Shown: positions 33,630-46,179, counted from the stretch's first letter. The stretch is DNA of 64,000 nt from Agroathelia rolfsii (GCA_018343915.1 JABRWF010000003.1:744001-808000), one strand, 5' to 3'. Translations and numbers: made by a program. Notes: generated by a model not told the origin, from the sequence alone.

Positions 33630-35336
33630 ATGCCTCCCGTATCAGGACCTACTGCTGATAAATATGACTATATCTGCATTGGCGGCGGTAGTGGTGGATC
33701 TGGCACCTGTGTCAGCCTCTTATTCTCTCGCCCGATCTATTATACAGCAGCTTACTCCTAGTTACAGAGACGAGCGGCTTCATATGGCAAAAAGGTCGCC
33801 TGTATTGAAGTCACTGACGAACTCGGAGGCACTTGCGTCAAACTAGGTATGCAAAAGCTCTGACATTTTGCCTTCCAAATGTTAACTAACTTGTGCTTAG
33901 GATGTGTACCGAAGAAGGTAACTGCACAATTTGCATCATAGCTCCTGCTACACAATTTCCTTACTAACGACATTCTTTAGATTATGTGGCATGCAGCAGA
34001 CCTATTCGACAAACTCCGTCATGCACGCGGCTACCAATACTCGGGCGTCGAAAACGCCCAGTTCAACTGGAACACATTCAAGCACCAACGCGACAAATAT
34101 ATCCACTGGCTCACTGGTATCTACGACAAAAACTTTGAGCGCGACAATGTCGAGCTACACAACGGCTTCGGGCGCCTCATCTCCCCCACATCCGTCGAAG
34201 TTACGCGCGCCGATGGGTCCAAGTACACGCTCAACGCGGACAATATTTGCATCGCCACGGGCGGCCAGCCAACACGTCCGAGCGAGGACAAGATACCCGG
34301 TGCACACCTCGGTGTAGTCTCCGATGACTTCTTTGCGCTCGAGGAACAGCCCAAACGCGTGGCCGTCGTCGGTGCGGGGTACATCGCTGTTGAGCTCGCG
34401 GGTATCTTCCATACGCTTGGGAGTGAGACTCACCTGATCATTCGAGGCGAGACGGTATTGCGGACGTTTGATGAGGATATTCAGAAGACGATCACGCCGT
34501 GGATGGAGAAGACGGGCGTGAATGTTCACAGATCTAGTAACGTTGTGCGTGTGGAGGGTGAGAAGGGCAAAACGCTTACCGTGCACACGGACAAGGGCGA
34601 GAAGGTCGAGGTGGATGTGCTCTTGTGGGCGATTGGAAGGCATCCCAGCACGCAAGGTCTCGGCCTTGAGGATGTGGGCGTGAAACTCGACGAGAAGGGT
34701 AATGTCATTGTTGATGAGTACCAGAACACGAACGTCAAAGGCGTCACGGCCATTGGCGATGTTCAGGGAAAAGCACTCTTGACGCCTGTGGCAATTGCTG
34801 CCGGACGAAAACTTAGCAACCGTTTGTTTGGGCCGGAGAAGTACAAGGACGATAAGTTGTCGTATGCGGACGTTCCGACAGTCGTTTTCTCGTATGTTCC
34901 TCCCTTGCTTTAGTTTTTCTTTCTTCCTGAATATCCTCCATATTATAGGCATCCTCCCATTGGCACCGTTGGCCTCACTGAAGCAGAAGCCCGTGAGAAG
35001 TATGCCGGCCAGCCCATCAAGATCTATAAATCCAACTTCCGCGCGTTGTACTTTAGCATGCTGCCCGAGCATGAAAAGGAGCCGTCGATGTACAAGCTCA
35101 TCTGCGTCGGCGAGGAGGAGCGTGTTGTAGGCCTGCACATCCTCGGTATGGGCTCTGATGAGGTCTTGCAGGGCTTTGGTGTCGCCATCAAGATGGGCGC
35201 GACCAAGGAAGACTTTGATAACTGTGTGGCTATTCATCCTACGAGCGGCGAAGGTATGTTTGCTTTTTGTTATGCATGTTGTTTTTTTGTAGCTAACGTT
35301 TGTTTTACTTTGATAGAGCTTGTTACCTTGAAGTAA
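33630..35336 (+). CDS. GLR1: Glutathione reductase
   Basis: FAD- and NADPH-dependent enzyme that keeps glutathione reduced. The FAD-binding glycine motif is '[14 protein letters not shown]'. The redox-active disulfide is in '[14 protein letters not shown]', where 'KL' replaces the common 'NV'. The NADPH-binding motif is '[18 protein letters not shown]'. A second FAD contact is '[20 protein letters not shown]'. The dimer interface ends with '[14 protein letters not shown]', holding the catalytic His-Glu pair. About five short introns; stop at 35334-35336. ATG 33630 gives the cytosolic form. In-frame upstream residues 'TQISRTFTTSQITK' look like a possible mitochondrial extension, but no upstream ATG in that frame is visible without a further intron. 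Confidence 0.93.
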
Positions 35337-35645
35337 ATAAATGGGACCTTTGTCTAGAATTTGTTTGCGGAGCCAATGTACCAGTAAATACCAGTAATGA
35401 TAATGATAAATCCCTTATTATTACCCTTGAATTTGTGATCGGTTCGTTTGAGCGCGTCGCGACGCGCTTTGTTTCTCGGAATCATCACATCTTCAAAGCC
35501 GCGAAGCCAGCCACCACCGGCTTCCCTTCTAATCATCGCTGTGACTCTGACGTTATAACTTGTTGAGCACTGCGTTGCTTGTATCACCACTTCAGCTTAG
35601 TATCTGAATCAACAAGCGCCCACTCTTGACATCTAGATTCTCAAA
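35337..35645. promoter_or_regulatory. Intergenic GLR1 to HAT1
   Basis: 309 bp, tandem arrangement. No strong element seen. Confidence 0.4.
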
Positions 35646-37801
35646 ATGACCGACTGGACATGCGACTCTAATCAAGCCCTCAGGTTATCGTTAGGTTATT
35701 GTCTCTTCCTTGTATACTGCTCCTGGCTTGCTACCCTTGTCATATTATGACCATAAACTGATTATCATACCCCGTCGCTGACGTGCGCTTCGCCTAATCA
35801 ACCTGCGCGTTTTTTTTTTTTGCTTTGCTGGCAAACTTCATCGTATACATGTGTATGCTCGTGAATAACAGTCCGCGCGCCAGAGGACAAGGAACACGAA
35901 AAGGATGTATTCCATCCAACGTTTACATACCCGGTGCGTCCATACATACTACTGCGCACTGTTGTTTTCAAAGTGTTGTATTGCTAATTGTTTTGTACTT
36001 GTGCTCGCTGCTCGGTGCGTTGACATGACCAGATCTACGGAGAAGATGAAAAGATATACGGTTATGATGGTCTCAATATCGATGTGCGCCCCATTTCTGC
36101 TCAAATATACCACGTATAGTTGACTCAAGGCCACTTCTGGATAGCTTCGCTTTGCCTCGGGATCGCTGGCGCAGTATGTCTCCGTTGCATATGCCGCAAA
36201 GTTGCCCGCGTCGACTGTGGACGACGTGAAAGGCAAGTTAGTCGAGAATATTCCCGAAGGTGTGTATACCATTCATGAACGCCTCTTCAGCTTCTCATCA
36301 TGAGGCTGAACTCTGGCTCAAACGCGGTCCCGATTCCGTTTACTCTTTTTGGCCGCCTCTGACTTGAATTGCTATCTTAGATTTCTACACGGACGAAACC
36401 GCATTCAACGCCCGTGTGGTACAAGATGCCACCGGGTTTCGGCCCATGGGTCAGCTCATCCATTCGTACTCGCGCACGGAGAAGGGGAAAGAACGCGAGA
36501 ATGGTAGTGCTGAGCAGGAGGAAGTAATATATGAAGCCTACCATGTCAGTCTTACTTTTCACTTTCTTTTCCCTTGTGGATTTTCGTGTGTGTGTCTGAG
36601 TGCGATAACATATGAAACTGATGCTCGACTTTTTTTTCCACATTACATAGTCAACCTGGGCTACACCCGGTTTCCGAGAATTCCATCGCCGCATGCAGCT
36701 GTTCATCCTGCTTTACATCGAGGCAGGGTCGTATATCAACGAAGATGAAGATTCTTGGGAGTTTGTTGTTCTGTATGTCTGAGGATTCATCTTTTCAATA
36801 TCCGCTATCCCTTCGCCAAACAACTTTTGATGTAATCATTCTAATTTTTTAAAAGGTACGAAAAACGAAAGCGACGTAGTGCAGAAGATGTTTGGACGTA
36901 TCACTTTGTGGGCTATTCGTCGTTGTATAACTTTTACTGTTTCCCAGAGAGAATACGGATGCGTCTCAGGTCAGTATTTCAAGCCGGTATAATATAAATA
37001 TATTTGAAATCTGAACTGGTATTTTCAACCTCATCTCTCCAAAGCCAATTCGTAATTCTCCCACCATACCAACGTCTAGGCCACGGATGTACGCCTTTCT
37101 CCTCTATTCACTACTAAATATGCGCTGAATCCCGATTTGCAATCCCTCTCCCCAGCTGAACTCTATAAATCCATCTACAACCTCGTCCTCTCCCGCGATG
37201 ACGTCTCTGAGCTGACGGTCGAAGACCCCGCCGAGGCATTCGAGGATCTGCGCGACCGCAATGACTTGCGCATGCTTCGCTCCCATACACAGTTCATGCT
37301 CGAGGGCTTTGGCGAGCCGGAGTCGTATGGCGGTGGCAAAGTCCAAAAAGGGAAAGGGAAAGCAAAAGCGAGGAGTAGTGGTGGCAAGCTGGGCCCACCG
37401 GCTGAAAAGGGATGGGTGGAGAAATGGCGAACGAGTTTGAAGATTGCTGGCGTGGGTTTACCAATTATAATTAGCCTTTTTTTTTTCTTCTACTCTAAAA
37501 GCTAATCTTTCTTTCTCCCTGTCCAGCGACAATTTGATAGGTTGATTGAAATGCTCATCCTGGACAGACTGGATGCATCCAACGAGCGCGCATATAGGCT
37601 CCAGGTCAAGGAGCGGCTGTACCGATTTAATTTTGTAAGCGATTGGTTTTCTTTGTTCCCACATTACTTTCCTCTGACCACAAGATCATTCCTTAGGAGG
37701 TACTGGCTCAGATGGACAAAGAAGAACGGTTGGAGAAGCTAGAGGAGACATATCAAAGCGTCATAGAGGATTACAGGAGAATCTTGGTTATGGTGCATTA
37801 A
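35646..37801 (+). CDS. HAT1: Histone acetyltransferase type B catalytic subunit Hat1
   Basis: Acetylates newly made histone H4 (Lys5/12) before chromatin assembly. The start is easily missed: exon 1 (35646-35694) reads 'MTDWTCDSNQALRLSL', then a 177 nt intron, then 35872-35933 'RAPEDKEHEKDVFHPTFTYP'. Later exons: 'IYGEDEKIYGYDGLNIDVRP', 'VSVAYAAKLPASTVDDVKGK', 'DFYTDETAFNARVVQD', 'YINEDEDSWEFVVLYEKRKR', 'HFVGYSSLYNFYCFPER' and 'SQFVILPPYQRLGHG', the acetyl-CoA-binding stretch. The C-terminal part is 'SELTVEDPAEAFEDLRDRND', 'EMLILDRLDASNERAYRLQV' and 'RLYRFN'. A Lys/Gly-rich insert lies near 37340-37390. It stops at 37799-37801. Confidence 0.92.
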
Positions 37802-38358
37802 AAAAAAAACACGTACTGATGTGTTATCAGCTTTAACTGTCTTCACTCGAATCGTAAAGTCGATTTTGTCTAGCCATATTGTGATTAATATCTTATCAGT
37901 CGTCCAATTCTATCAAACATGCTTGTACTACGCAATGTAGAACATTTAGATAAGATGTAAAAACTGCATGGTTATGCTAATTTGGTGAAAAACATGGTCG
38001 CCTATATGGGCGAATGAAGGGTTATCGTTATTTAGCCAAGACTAAACCGTTGGAATCATAAGGCGGCTCTTGAAGTGAATCATAAGCCCAAGTTCTACAC
38101 GATGAGTCATCGTTTTCCCTCAGGCTACCGCTTGACTCTGGACTGGATGCCATGACGCATATACTCAGCATTTACCAATAAAACCTTTGAAAATATCGTA
38201 TAGATTTTGAAGCACAACACGCCAACTGTCTTCTGATAGAGAAAAGACAAGCAAGGACATTTGAACAGCATCAAATTTACCATAGCCATACATTTCTCCC
38301 TTCACTATCCTTCTCTCCTCCCTTCCTCCATCTACCACGTCTCGTATCCTTCAAAAAA
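37802..38358. other. Intergenic, HAT1 3' flank and MET6 promoter
   Basis: 557 bp, AT-rich; the last 60 bp before MET6 are C/T-rich, as often seen before highly expressed fungal genes. No coding signal. Confidence 0.45.
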
Positions 38359-41067
38359 ATGGTTGCTTCCAGCGTGCTTGGCTTCCCGAGGATTGGTGTG
38401 CTTTCTGTCGGTTGACAATAAAATATGGTTCACTAATCTTATCGCTTGCTGCAGGCGCTAATCGCGAAGTCAAAAAAGCCGTTGAAGGCTACTGGGCCGG
38501 CAAGGTCACAGTAGAGGAGCTCACTGCTACTACATCCGATGTCAAGAAGACTAGCTGGATCAGCTTAAAGGAGCGAGGTGTGGATATCATCCCTTCGTAT
38601 GTTTCTCTCTCTCTCTCTCTCTTCACCTTTGCTATACCGCCCAAATCTCTTACACCGGCCTCATCTCATCAATCAGGGGGGATTTCTCGCTTTATGATCA
38701 CGTCCTTGATCACTCTGCGGCATTTAATGCCATCCTCAAGCGCTACCAAGGCCTTGGTCTCTCGCCTCTTGATGTCTATTTCACCATGGGCCGTGGCCGT
38801 CAGTCCCAGAGCGTCGATGTTCCCGCCTCTGAGATGAAAAAGTGGCATGTCGCTTTCATCTTGCCTAAATCAAGGAGATCTTAAGCTGAGATATGTCAGG
38901 TTTGATTCCAACTACCACTACGTTGTTCCTGAGCTCTCCGAGGCTACCGAGTTCAAACTTCTCTTCAACAAGGCACTTGATGAATATAAGGAGGCCGCAA
39001 CTCTCAATATTACAACTCGTCCCGTTATCCTTGGCCCTGTGTCATACCTGTGGCTCAGCAAGGCTAGCAAAGATGCTCAGCCGGGTTTCCGCCCCATCTC
39101 GCTCCTTGCTAAGCTACTGCCCGTCTATAAACAGCTCCTCGCTGACCTCAAGGCCGCTGGCGTTGAATGGGTTCAGGTCGACGAACCTATCCTTGTTCTT
39201 GATGCCACTGCACAGCTCGAGAAAGAGTATACCCTTGCCTACACCGAGCTTGCACCCATTGCACCCAAGATCTTGTTGACCACCTACTTCAGCCGGCTTG
39301 ATACCAACTTGAGCTACATCATCAAGTTGCCCATTGCTGGTCTCCACATTGATCTCGACCGTGCTCCCGAGCAGCTCGATGAGATTGTTACTGCTATTGC
39401 ACCCACCAAGATTGTTCTTTCTCTTGGTATTATCTCTGGCCGTAACATCTGGAAGGCCGATCTCGCTATTGCCATCAAGGAGGTGCGGAAGGCCATCTTT
39501 GGTCTCGACAAGGAGCGCATCATCGTGGCGACTTCTTCTCTGCTCCACACCCCAGTTACCCTCGAGTCCGAGAAGCAGCTCACGGCTGAGCAAAAGGATT
39601 GGTTCTCCTTCGCTCTCGAGAAGGCCTCTGAGGTTGCTACCATTGCTGCCGTTGTATCCGATTCCCAGGATGTAAAGATAGCAGCTGCCCTCGAAGCTAA
39701 CAAGGTCTCCATCGCCAAGCGCCGTGATTTCGAGAATACATCCGACGATACTATTCGTAAGCGTATTGCGGCGATCACTCCTGATCAATTCCACCGCAAG
39801 AGCCCCTTCTCCGAACGCCAGAAGATCCAGAGGGAGCGACTAGACCTCCCTAAATTCCCTACTACTACCCTTGGTTCCTTCCCAGTAGGTTTCGAGATGA
39901 TTGTTGCATGTAAGAGAAATATTCATGTTTCGTATAGCAAACCAAGGAGATTCGTCAAGCTCGCGCTAGGCTCGGCAAAGGCGAGCTTACCCAGGAGCAG
40001 TACGAAGAATTCATCAAAAGGGAAATCAATCATATTGTCGAATTCCAGGAGAGAATTGGTCTCGACCTTCTTGTCCACGGAGAGCCTGAGCGCAACGACA
40101 TGGTGCAATACTTCGGCGAACAACTCACTGGCTTCGTCTTCACCCAAAATGGCTGGGTGCAGAGCTACGGATCTCGGTATGTTCATCCTAAACGACACCT
40201 TTAGAACAAGGTTCCTTATCATTTTTTACAGTTACGTTCGTCCCCCTATAATTGTTTCGGATGTCTCTCGCCCTGGTCCCATCACCGTCAAGTGGAGCAG
40301 CTATGCACAGAGTGTCAGTAAGAAGCCCATGAAGGGTATGCTTACTGGTCCCGTGACCATCCTCAACTGGTCCTTCCCTCGTGCGGATATTTCGCGTGAG
40401 CTACAGTCCAAGCAGCTTGCTTTGGCCCTCCGTGATGAGGTCATTGATCTGGAGAAGGCTGGTATTAGCGCTGTACAAGTCGATGAGCCGGCCATTCGTG
40501 AAGGTGTACGGATTTTTTACTCTGTTAGCTTGCGTGTTTCTAATGCTGATATTGTTAGCTCCCCCTTCGCCGCAACGAATGGGACGCATACCTCCAGTGG
40601 GCAGTGGACTCCTTCAAGCTTGCCACTGCTGGTGTTACCGATGCCCTCCAGACTCACTCCCATTTCTGCTACTCCGACTTTGACGACATCTTCCCCTCCA
40701 TCCGGCGCCTCGATGCTGATGTCATTTCTATCGAAGCCTCCAAGAGCGACATGAAGCTTCTTAACACCTTCAAGCACTACGGCTACTCTAATCAGATTGG
40801 CCCTGGTATTTATGACATCCACTCTCCTCGTGTCCCTAGCCAACAGGAGATTCAGGAGCGTCTTTCTGCTATGCTGTCCGTTCTTCCTGCCTCTCTTCTC
40901 TTCGTTAACCCTGTATGGACCATCCTCACATCATTTTTGTTTCCATCGTACTAAGAATGATCTTTTATCAGGACTGTGGTTTGAAGACCCGTGGATGGAA
41001 GGAGACCGAGGCGTCTCTGATTAACCTTGTCTCGGCTGCTCACTGGGCTCGTCAAAACTACGCTTGA
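38359..41067 (+). CDS. MET6: Cobalamin-independent methionine synthase
   Basis: Transfers a methyl group from methyl-tetrahydrofolate polyglutamate to homocysteine. ATG at 38359 ('[13 protein letters not shown]'), then an intron to '[15 protein letters not shown]'. Blocks: '[20 protein letters not shown]', 'YFTMGRGRQ', 'YHYVVPEL', '[15 protein letters not shown]', '[14 protein letters not shown]', '[17 protein letters not shown]', '[20 protein letters not shown]', '[15 protein letters not shown]', '[14 protein letters not shown]'. Zinc ligands fit '[11 protein letters not shown]' (His, Cys), '[13 protein letters not shown]' (Glu) and '[11 protein letters not shown]' (Cys). The last exon ends '[10 protein letters not shown]', stop 41065-41067. 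A (CT)n run of about 18 nt lies in the intron near 38605. About seven introns; the long exon near 38915-39885 carries most of the N-terminal half. Confidence 0.95.
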
Positions 41068-41784
41068 AAAGTTCTCCCCTGCGTTCCGGTAGCATCTGCT
41101 TATCGGTTAATTTTTCCGACAGACGGCTTACCTATCCCTGATCGAATTTGCTCTGCTAGTTCGTCGTTCCTATTTAGGTGATCTTGTCTTTTGCGTCGTG
41201 ATGTATTATATAACCGCTCCCATACCACGTCGAATATACGTTTCATAAGGAGTCAGAAAAGAAGGATGTTTTCATTGTACGAAGGTTTTCTGTTTCAGTA
41301 TCTGAATTCTCAGGTATCAATCATCCTTGGAGTCTTAAATTGTACTTCTAGCATATATACTTGTATATCATGTCTCGCATATCAAATCCAAGCTTTAATT
41401 TGAAAAAAGATGACAGTCATGATGCCGTTGTCTCTGAAATCATTCTACGATATCGTGTGTCAAGAGAAAGGAGGCTATGTAATACCAAGTATATACAGGC
41501 CAAACATGTTCTGTTCGTACGAACTTATGGTCTGTAGATTGCAGTACTCTATTTTCTTAGTTGCGTGCAATCCACCTGTTTTGTGGTTAACTCTCGTCAT
41601 GAACTCATGATGAAACAAATTCCGATTCAGGAGATGTATAAGTACACAGAGCCCCAGTGGCACCACAAGACGCAAGTGACAGATATCTTCTTTGAGCAAT
41701 GAACTTCCCAGTTTCTTGAGATCTAATATTACCATAATCTTTGTCACAGTAGGGCACAATGTGAAGCGCTTATGCGCCTTCTGC
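41068..41784. other. Convergent intergenic region, MET6 / P450
   Basis: 717 bp, AT-rich, no supported gene or repeat. The weak frame at 41475-41759 (-) continues no P450 exon. Confidence 0.45.
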
Positions 41785-43894
41785 TTAATTAGCAGCCTGG
41801 ATTAATGCAACAGCCTGAGCTGAACGGGGTTTGATGTCGATCTCGTATGGTTCAGGATGACTGATTGGCTCATGTTTGTCAAGAGCGTCAATACAAGTAA
41901 TGAAATCACTCACCGAACAAACCCCGTCGTCATGCGACATATAGGTTCGACCACAATACCATTCCTCGTTTTCTTCTGAATATCAAACACCGCTAAGGAC
42001 ATCGCGCAGATAATAAACACAGTCTCGTCAGCAAGCAGGCGACCTGGGCATCCTCTGTAGCAATTATGAGAAACGGGTTCTATATTTGCTTAGAAAAGAT
42101 CAATACCTCCGACCGAAACCGAAAACCACTTCACGTGGGTCACTTTCGGGATCTTCATCAAGAAAACGTTCTGGCATAAAGTTCTCAGGGTCTTTGTACA
42201 GCCTTGGGTCGTTCATCATGAAGCTTTTACGGATATTATAGATTATCACATGTCAGCTATGGTTATGAATTCAGGCTTCAGGGTAAGTACACATACCGCA
42301 AATTCGGCACAACGATGGTCCCCTCGGGTATGAAGTATCCTGCATGTACATCGTCCTGAGTTGTCTTATGGGGAATGGCTTTCAAGGGAAATAGTTGTCA
42401 GTGATATATTTTCTAAACAAGTTTATTCGATACAGACAAACCATTTGGCACAGGGACAGCCCAGCGAAATAATTCGAGGATTAATGCATTGACATAAGGA
42501 AGATGGACCCGATCCGAGATTAACGGAAGGCGTTGGGTTCCCACAACAGCGTCAATTTCTTTTTGAGCTTTCTTGACTACAGCAGGGTTAAGTGCCATTG
42601 CTAAAAAGAAGCTTCGAATTGCGGCAACAGTCTATATAAATGAATTGGAAGTTGAGATGCATGTGTTAGACTTCAATTTTTGCAAAACTTGAATAGTATT
42701 AGGTTGCATATACTCACTGTATCCGATCCACCAGTATAAATTGCCATTGATGCGAACTTAATGGCATGCTCATCACTCTGCGTGAGATTTTCGTGGGCTA
42801 GAAGAGTCGACGTAAACGACGGTGCAGCAGTGCCTGCAGCCTGGAGGCAAAATCAGAGTAAATAGAAGTTGTTATAATATACGTTGTAGCTTTAATATAC
42901 CATTTGCCCCTTGACAAATTCAAAGGGAGCATTTATGAACTCTTGAGTATGATCCGACCATTGCTTCGCCAGTCGCTTAAAGCGTGTGCCAGGCAGCCAA
43001 CTGGGTAGTTTTTCCACTAATAATTATACTGAGAATTCGGAACCTAGGGCATGGGATAAAAGCAATGGCTTACAACTTGGGAAAAAGTCCACCATCCAGG
43101 GCATATCGGGAGATCCGGCAAGAGAAACCTCGTGGGTCGATCTTTCGGCGTTAAATACAAAGGGATCATCTTTCTCTTTTACAGTGTAACCATATGAGAT
43201 CTTAAGAACAATCGATACCGCAAAGCTATGAACAGAAGTGAGAACATGACTACCCTGAAGCACTGCTCATAACAATGGTCAGACACCTACCGTCTGACAC
43301 AGTCGGCCAGGTCCCCAGGCGATGAAGACACCCTCCGCAAAAAGTTGCGGCTTTCATCCTCAACAATTTTGTAGTGCTGAGACATTATTGCCTGGGTGCC
43401 TAGCACTTTATGCATGAATGCGCGCTGTTGTCTAAAGTGTGCCCCAGGTGGTGAAAAGACTACAAAGTCACTCCAGCCGGATAACTTCAGCATAGGTGTC
43501 AATTCTCTTCCCGAATAAATAGACCCTTTAGATTCCAGCATTTCGATTGCTGTTTTAACCGAGTTTATGACGATAGTATGTTTGTTGAGAATAGACATAT
43601 TTACTATGTCTCCTAATTGAAAATATCGATAAGTACCAAGTAAGCTGGAGGAAATAGATATTCTTAACCGTATTTAGGAAGCCATTTTAAATATGTGTAC
43701 TCTTCTTCGGGAGATGATACTTGAAATGCTTGGCTGATAAGAGAAATGAGTGAAGGTCCCGGTGGTAAGACAGGCCTCTCGTTAGGAAATAGACGTTTCG
43801 ATAAATATGAGCCTGAGAAGATCATAAGGCAGATTATCACAAATACTGCCGTAGAATCAGGCATGGTGACTGTGGAAAAGAAGGTGAATATCAT
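41785..43894 (-). CDS. Cytochrome P450 monooxygenase
   Basis: Membrane-bound heme monooxygenase; substrate unknown. The N-terminus has a membrane anchor ('[19 protein letters not shown]') and the proline-rich hinge '[13 protein letters not shown]'. The I-helix reads 'YTGGSDTTVAAI', the K-helix ExxR is 'LELFRWAVP', the PERF-like motif is '[12 protein letters not shown]', and the heme-Cys loop '[14 protein letters not shown]' is split by an intron between Arg and Gly. The last exon encodes '[20 protein letters not shown]' and stops at 41787-41785. About ten introns. Start at 43894 (or ATG at 43864). The sequence fits agaricomycete P450s often named after O-methylsterigmatocystin oxidoreductase, but no partner biosynthetic gene is near, so its pathway is open. 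Confidence 0.88.
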
Positions 43895-44500
43895 ACTTCT
43901 ATACACTCTAGCTCAAGTTCTTATATTGCCGTTACCGGCTCGGCGGAGACGTAATTAAGAGCATTGGAACTCGTGTTCTTGCCACTGGCAGCAAGGCCGG
44001 TGACCGGTCGACGTAGTACATGCAGAAATTAAAGCAGCAGAATTACGTTTGATTCTGTATCAACTTACAATTGGGATGGACTAGATGCTACTAGTATCTT
44101 CGCCTGATCTGAAATGAAGCTGCAAAACTTACGCACATCAATTCGCCCCGGATTAGCAAATTAAGACCTAGGATGAAGTTTTTCTCTGCTTCCATCGATC
44201 CAACTTTCCGGATAAAACAAATAAACCGGGCCATTCTCATTTCTTTACAGGAATATATATAAAATACAAATTTTAATCTAGATGTCTAGTGTATCGTGTC
44301 CTTGTCTTGGTACTATACAAATCAATTAGAAGTTCTGCATAAGTATGATGAGATACCGTACTAGTTGCTTCTTCTATGATGGCTGGAAAATTTCTTTCAC
44401 ACCATCACATCAATACAAAAGCCGATATATGCGTCGTGTACACGAGACTTGAAAGTCTTCATATGTGGACATGCACTCATACCGGTCTTCTTTGGGAGTG
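43895..44500. other. Intergenic, P450 promoter
   Basis: 606 bp without a recognised gene. Confidence 0.4.
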
Positions 44501-45000
44501 TTAGAGGCAAAACAATCGAGGATCATTCATCCCTAAGCATTGGGGTAAGTAGATATTTTAAGCTCATTTCTTCTTCAGATGAGCAAGCAACTTACCGTTC
44601 TGGATAAGTTCTTCGACGCAAACAAAAATTGCTGTTGGTACGTCATGAATATGACCATCAATAACCACCGATGATTGTGCATACTCTAATATTTCGTGTA
44701 TGTGACCCCAATAGCCACTGGATAGTGTATTAGCTCCAAAGAATAACAAAAAATGGCTTGTGAAGAACGATGTACTAGAGCTATAAGAAAGGGGCAAATC
44801 TTGTGCCGCATCATCAAGGGGGAGACACTGGCCTTCATCCTCATGTTGATAAAATCTTGCCTCTTCGGCAGCAACACTTGTGGTAAGAGCATCCCTGTGA
44901 ATGTACCATGACATTGGACAATTCCAGGTCATCAATTCAGACAAGTCTATAAGGCTGTCTTCAAGTTCTTGAATCGGAACACGCGACAAGCATTTTAGAA
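44501..45000 (-). pseudogene. RhoGAP-like fragment, truncated at both ends
   Basis: Second copy of the family seen at 26.8-28.3 kb. The open part reads 'HFEQLLKCLSRVPIQELEDS', 'EEARFYQHEDEGQCLPL', 'EILEYAQSSVVIDGHIHD', 'VPTAIFVCVEELIQNG'. An intron with donor GTAAGT (after 44596) and acceptor CTTAG joins to 'MNDPRLFCL' and an immediate stop at 44503-44501. The intron sits at exactly the same codon and phase as in the 27.7 kb copy. Upstream, the frame meets a stop near 45035 with no ATG in between; the first in-frame Met is in 'LMTWNCPMSW'. After the stop, a shifted frame stays open for about 30 codons. The arginine-finger position is again Cys (LFC). Could be a short expressed gene, but more likely a relic. 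Confidence 0.5.
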
Positions 45001-46179
45001 GCTGTTCGAAATGTTGTTTCAGTGATGAGTGTTAGATATCATGCTGGTGGGTCACATCAAACAAGCGACCGTGCGGCAGCCATTCTTTCCGAGGGATCCG
45101 AGTGCTAATCTCGGTTCAGAAGAAACGAAAACAGCCGATAGAAGAGAACTTGTTGGTCTGAGACGAGGTGCTGGACTGGCCGAAATAAAAAGTGTGATAC
45201 GACCTCACACTTATAGTTGTTGGATAAAGGGGTCACCCTCATAGGTACCAGTAATTGAGGGGTTTTAGGGATACGCCAAATTACCACTTTATAAGTGTGG
45301 CTCAGAGGAATAGGGGGATAGGAGAGATGGGAGAAGCGTTCCCAGTGGGCTAACCCGTTGGTGACTTTGTAAATTTGGATGAGAAATCGAAATCAAGTAA
45401 ACAGCAAACATTCGTACCCCTATTTCCCAGTCTTACATGCACACATTCTTTCATAGTAGCGCCAGTCCACACATCGTCCATATCACTCCAATGTACCAAA
45501 ACGTTATAAGGGACGCAAGGATGACGATAATGCATTGCGAATGACGAAGAGGATTGAAGTATGTGGGTGTGTATGCGAGAGGAGGTAAAGTGTACAAAGT
45601 TGCGAAGAGAGAAGGTGAAAGGGAGGGAGAGATGAGGAGTCTATAATTAAGAAAATGATGTTCACCAAGGGAAAGATTTGACACGGAGAAGGTGAAGGAA
45701 AAAGGGGGGAAAGTGCCAAAACGTCAAAAGGAATAGAGAAAAACAATAGAGGTTAGAATGTATATGCAACACCAGCCGCGGGAAACCCAAGCGGTTCTGG
45801 GGAGAGAGGGGCAGCGAGACAGAGACAAGGAGTGAACAGGGACGAAGGGAAGGGAGGAAATGAAAGGGAGACGTGAACGAGCGTGAAGCAGAAAAGAGAG
45901 AGAGAACTGAGAACGAAATCCAGCAAGCTGATGTTACAAGAGGGGAGAGGGGAGAGGGGAGAAGAGAATAGGAAAAAAGAAAAGAAAATATGGGACACAT
46001 CCATTCATCCATTTTGAAGAAATTAGCAATTATAGAAGAGAAAAAGATAGTCGTGAAAGATGCAAAAGAAGAGTGAGGGGTGAAGAGATTGATGCGTGAA
46101 AGATCTCACAGGGATTGAGTCGCAATTGCGCACAGTAGCAGTGTACAAAGCAAAACTCGTCAACCCAGAGATTGACGCT
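45001..46179. other. Intergenic, strongly purine-biased + strand
   Basis: From about 45550 to 46080 the + strand is mostly A and G. It is the 3' flank of SOG2, so a transcript reading through it would be C/U-rich. Minus-strand open stretches here (45451-46012) are low-complexity Ser/Pro/Leu and not credible proteins. Confidence 0.5.
45942..45962. repeat. (GGGGAGA)3 perfect tandem repeat
   Basis: Three exact 7-bp copies inside a 31 nt all-purine run (45938-45968). Such tracts can form triplex or G-rich structures; no function is shown. Confidence 0.85.

Noticed and set aside
34155..35237. 360-codon minus-strand frame opposite GLR1
   Set aside because: Shadow of the strongly coding, codon-biased GLR1 exon; no recognisable motif.
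39114..39794. 226-codon minus-strand frame opposite MET6
   Set aside because: Antisense of a conserved MET6 exon.
41785..45000. Secondary-metabolite cluster around the P450
   Set aside because: Neighbours are MET6, a RhoGAP-like relic and SOG2; no synthase, terpene cyclase or transporter is present.
45451..46012. Minus-strand frames with Leu/Ser/Phe-rich products
   Set aside because: Produced by the pyrimidine-rich strand; no real protein features.
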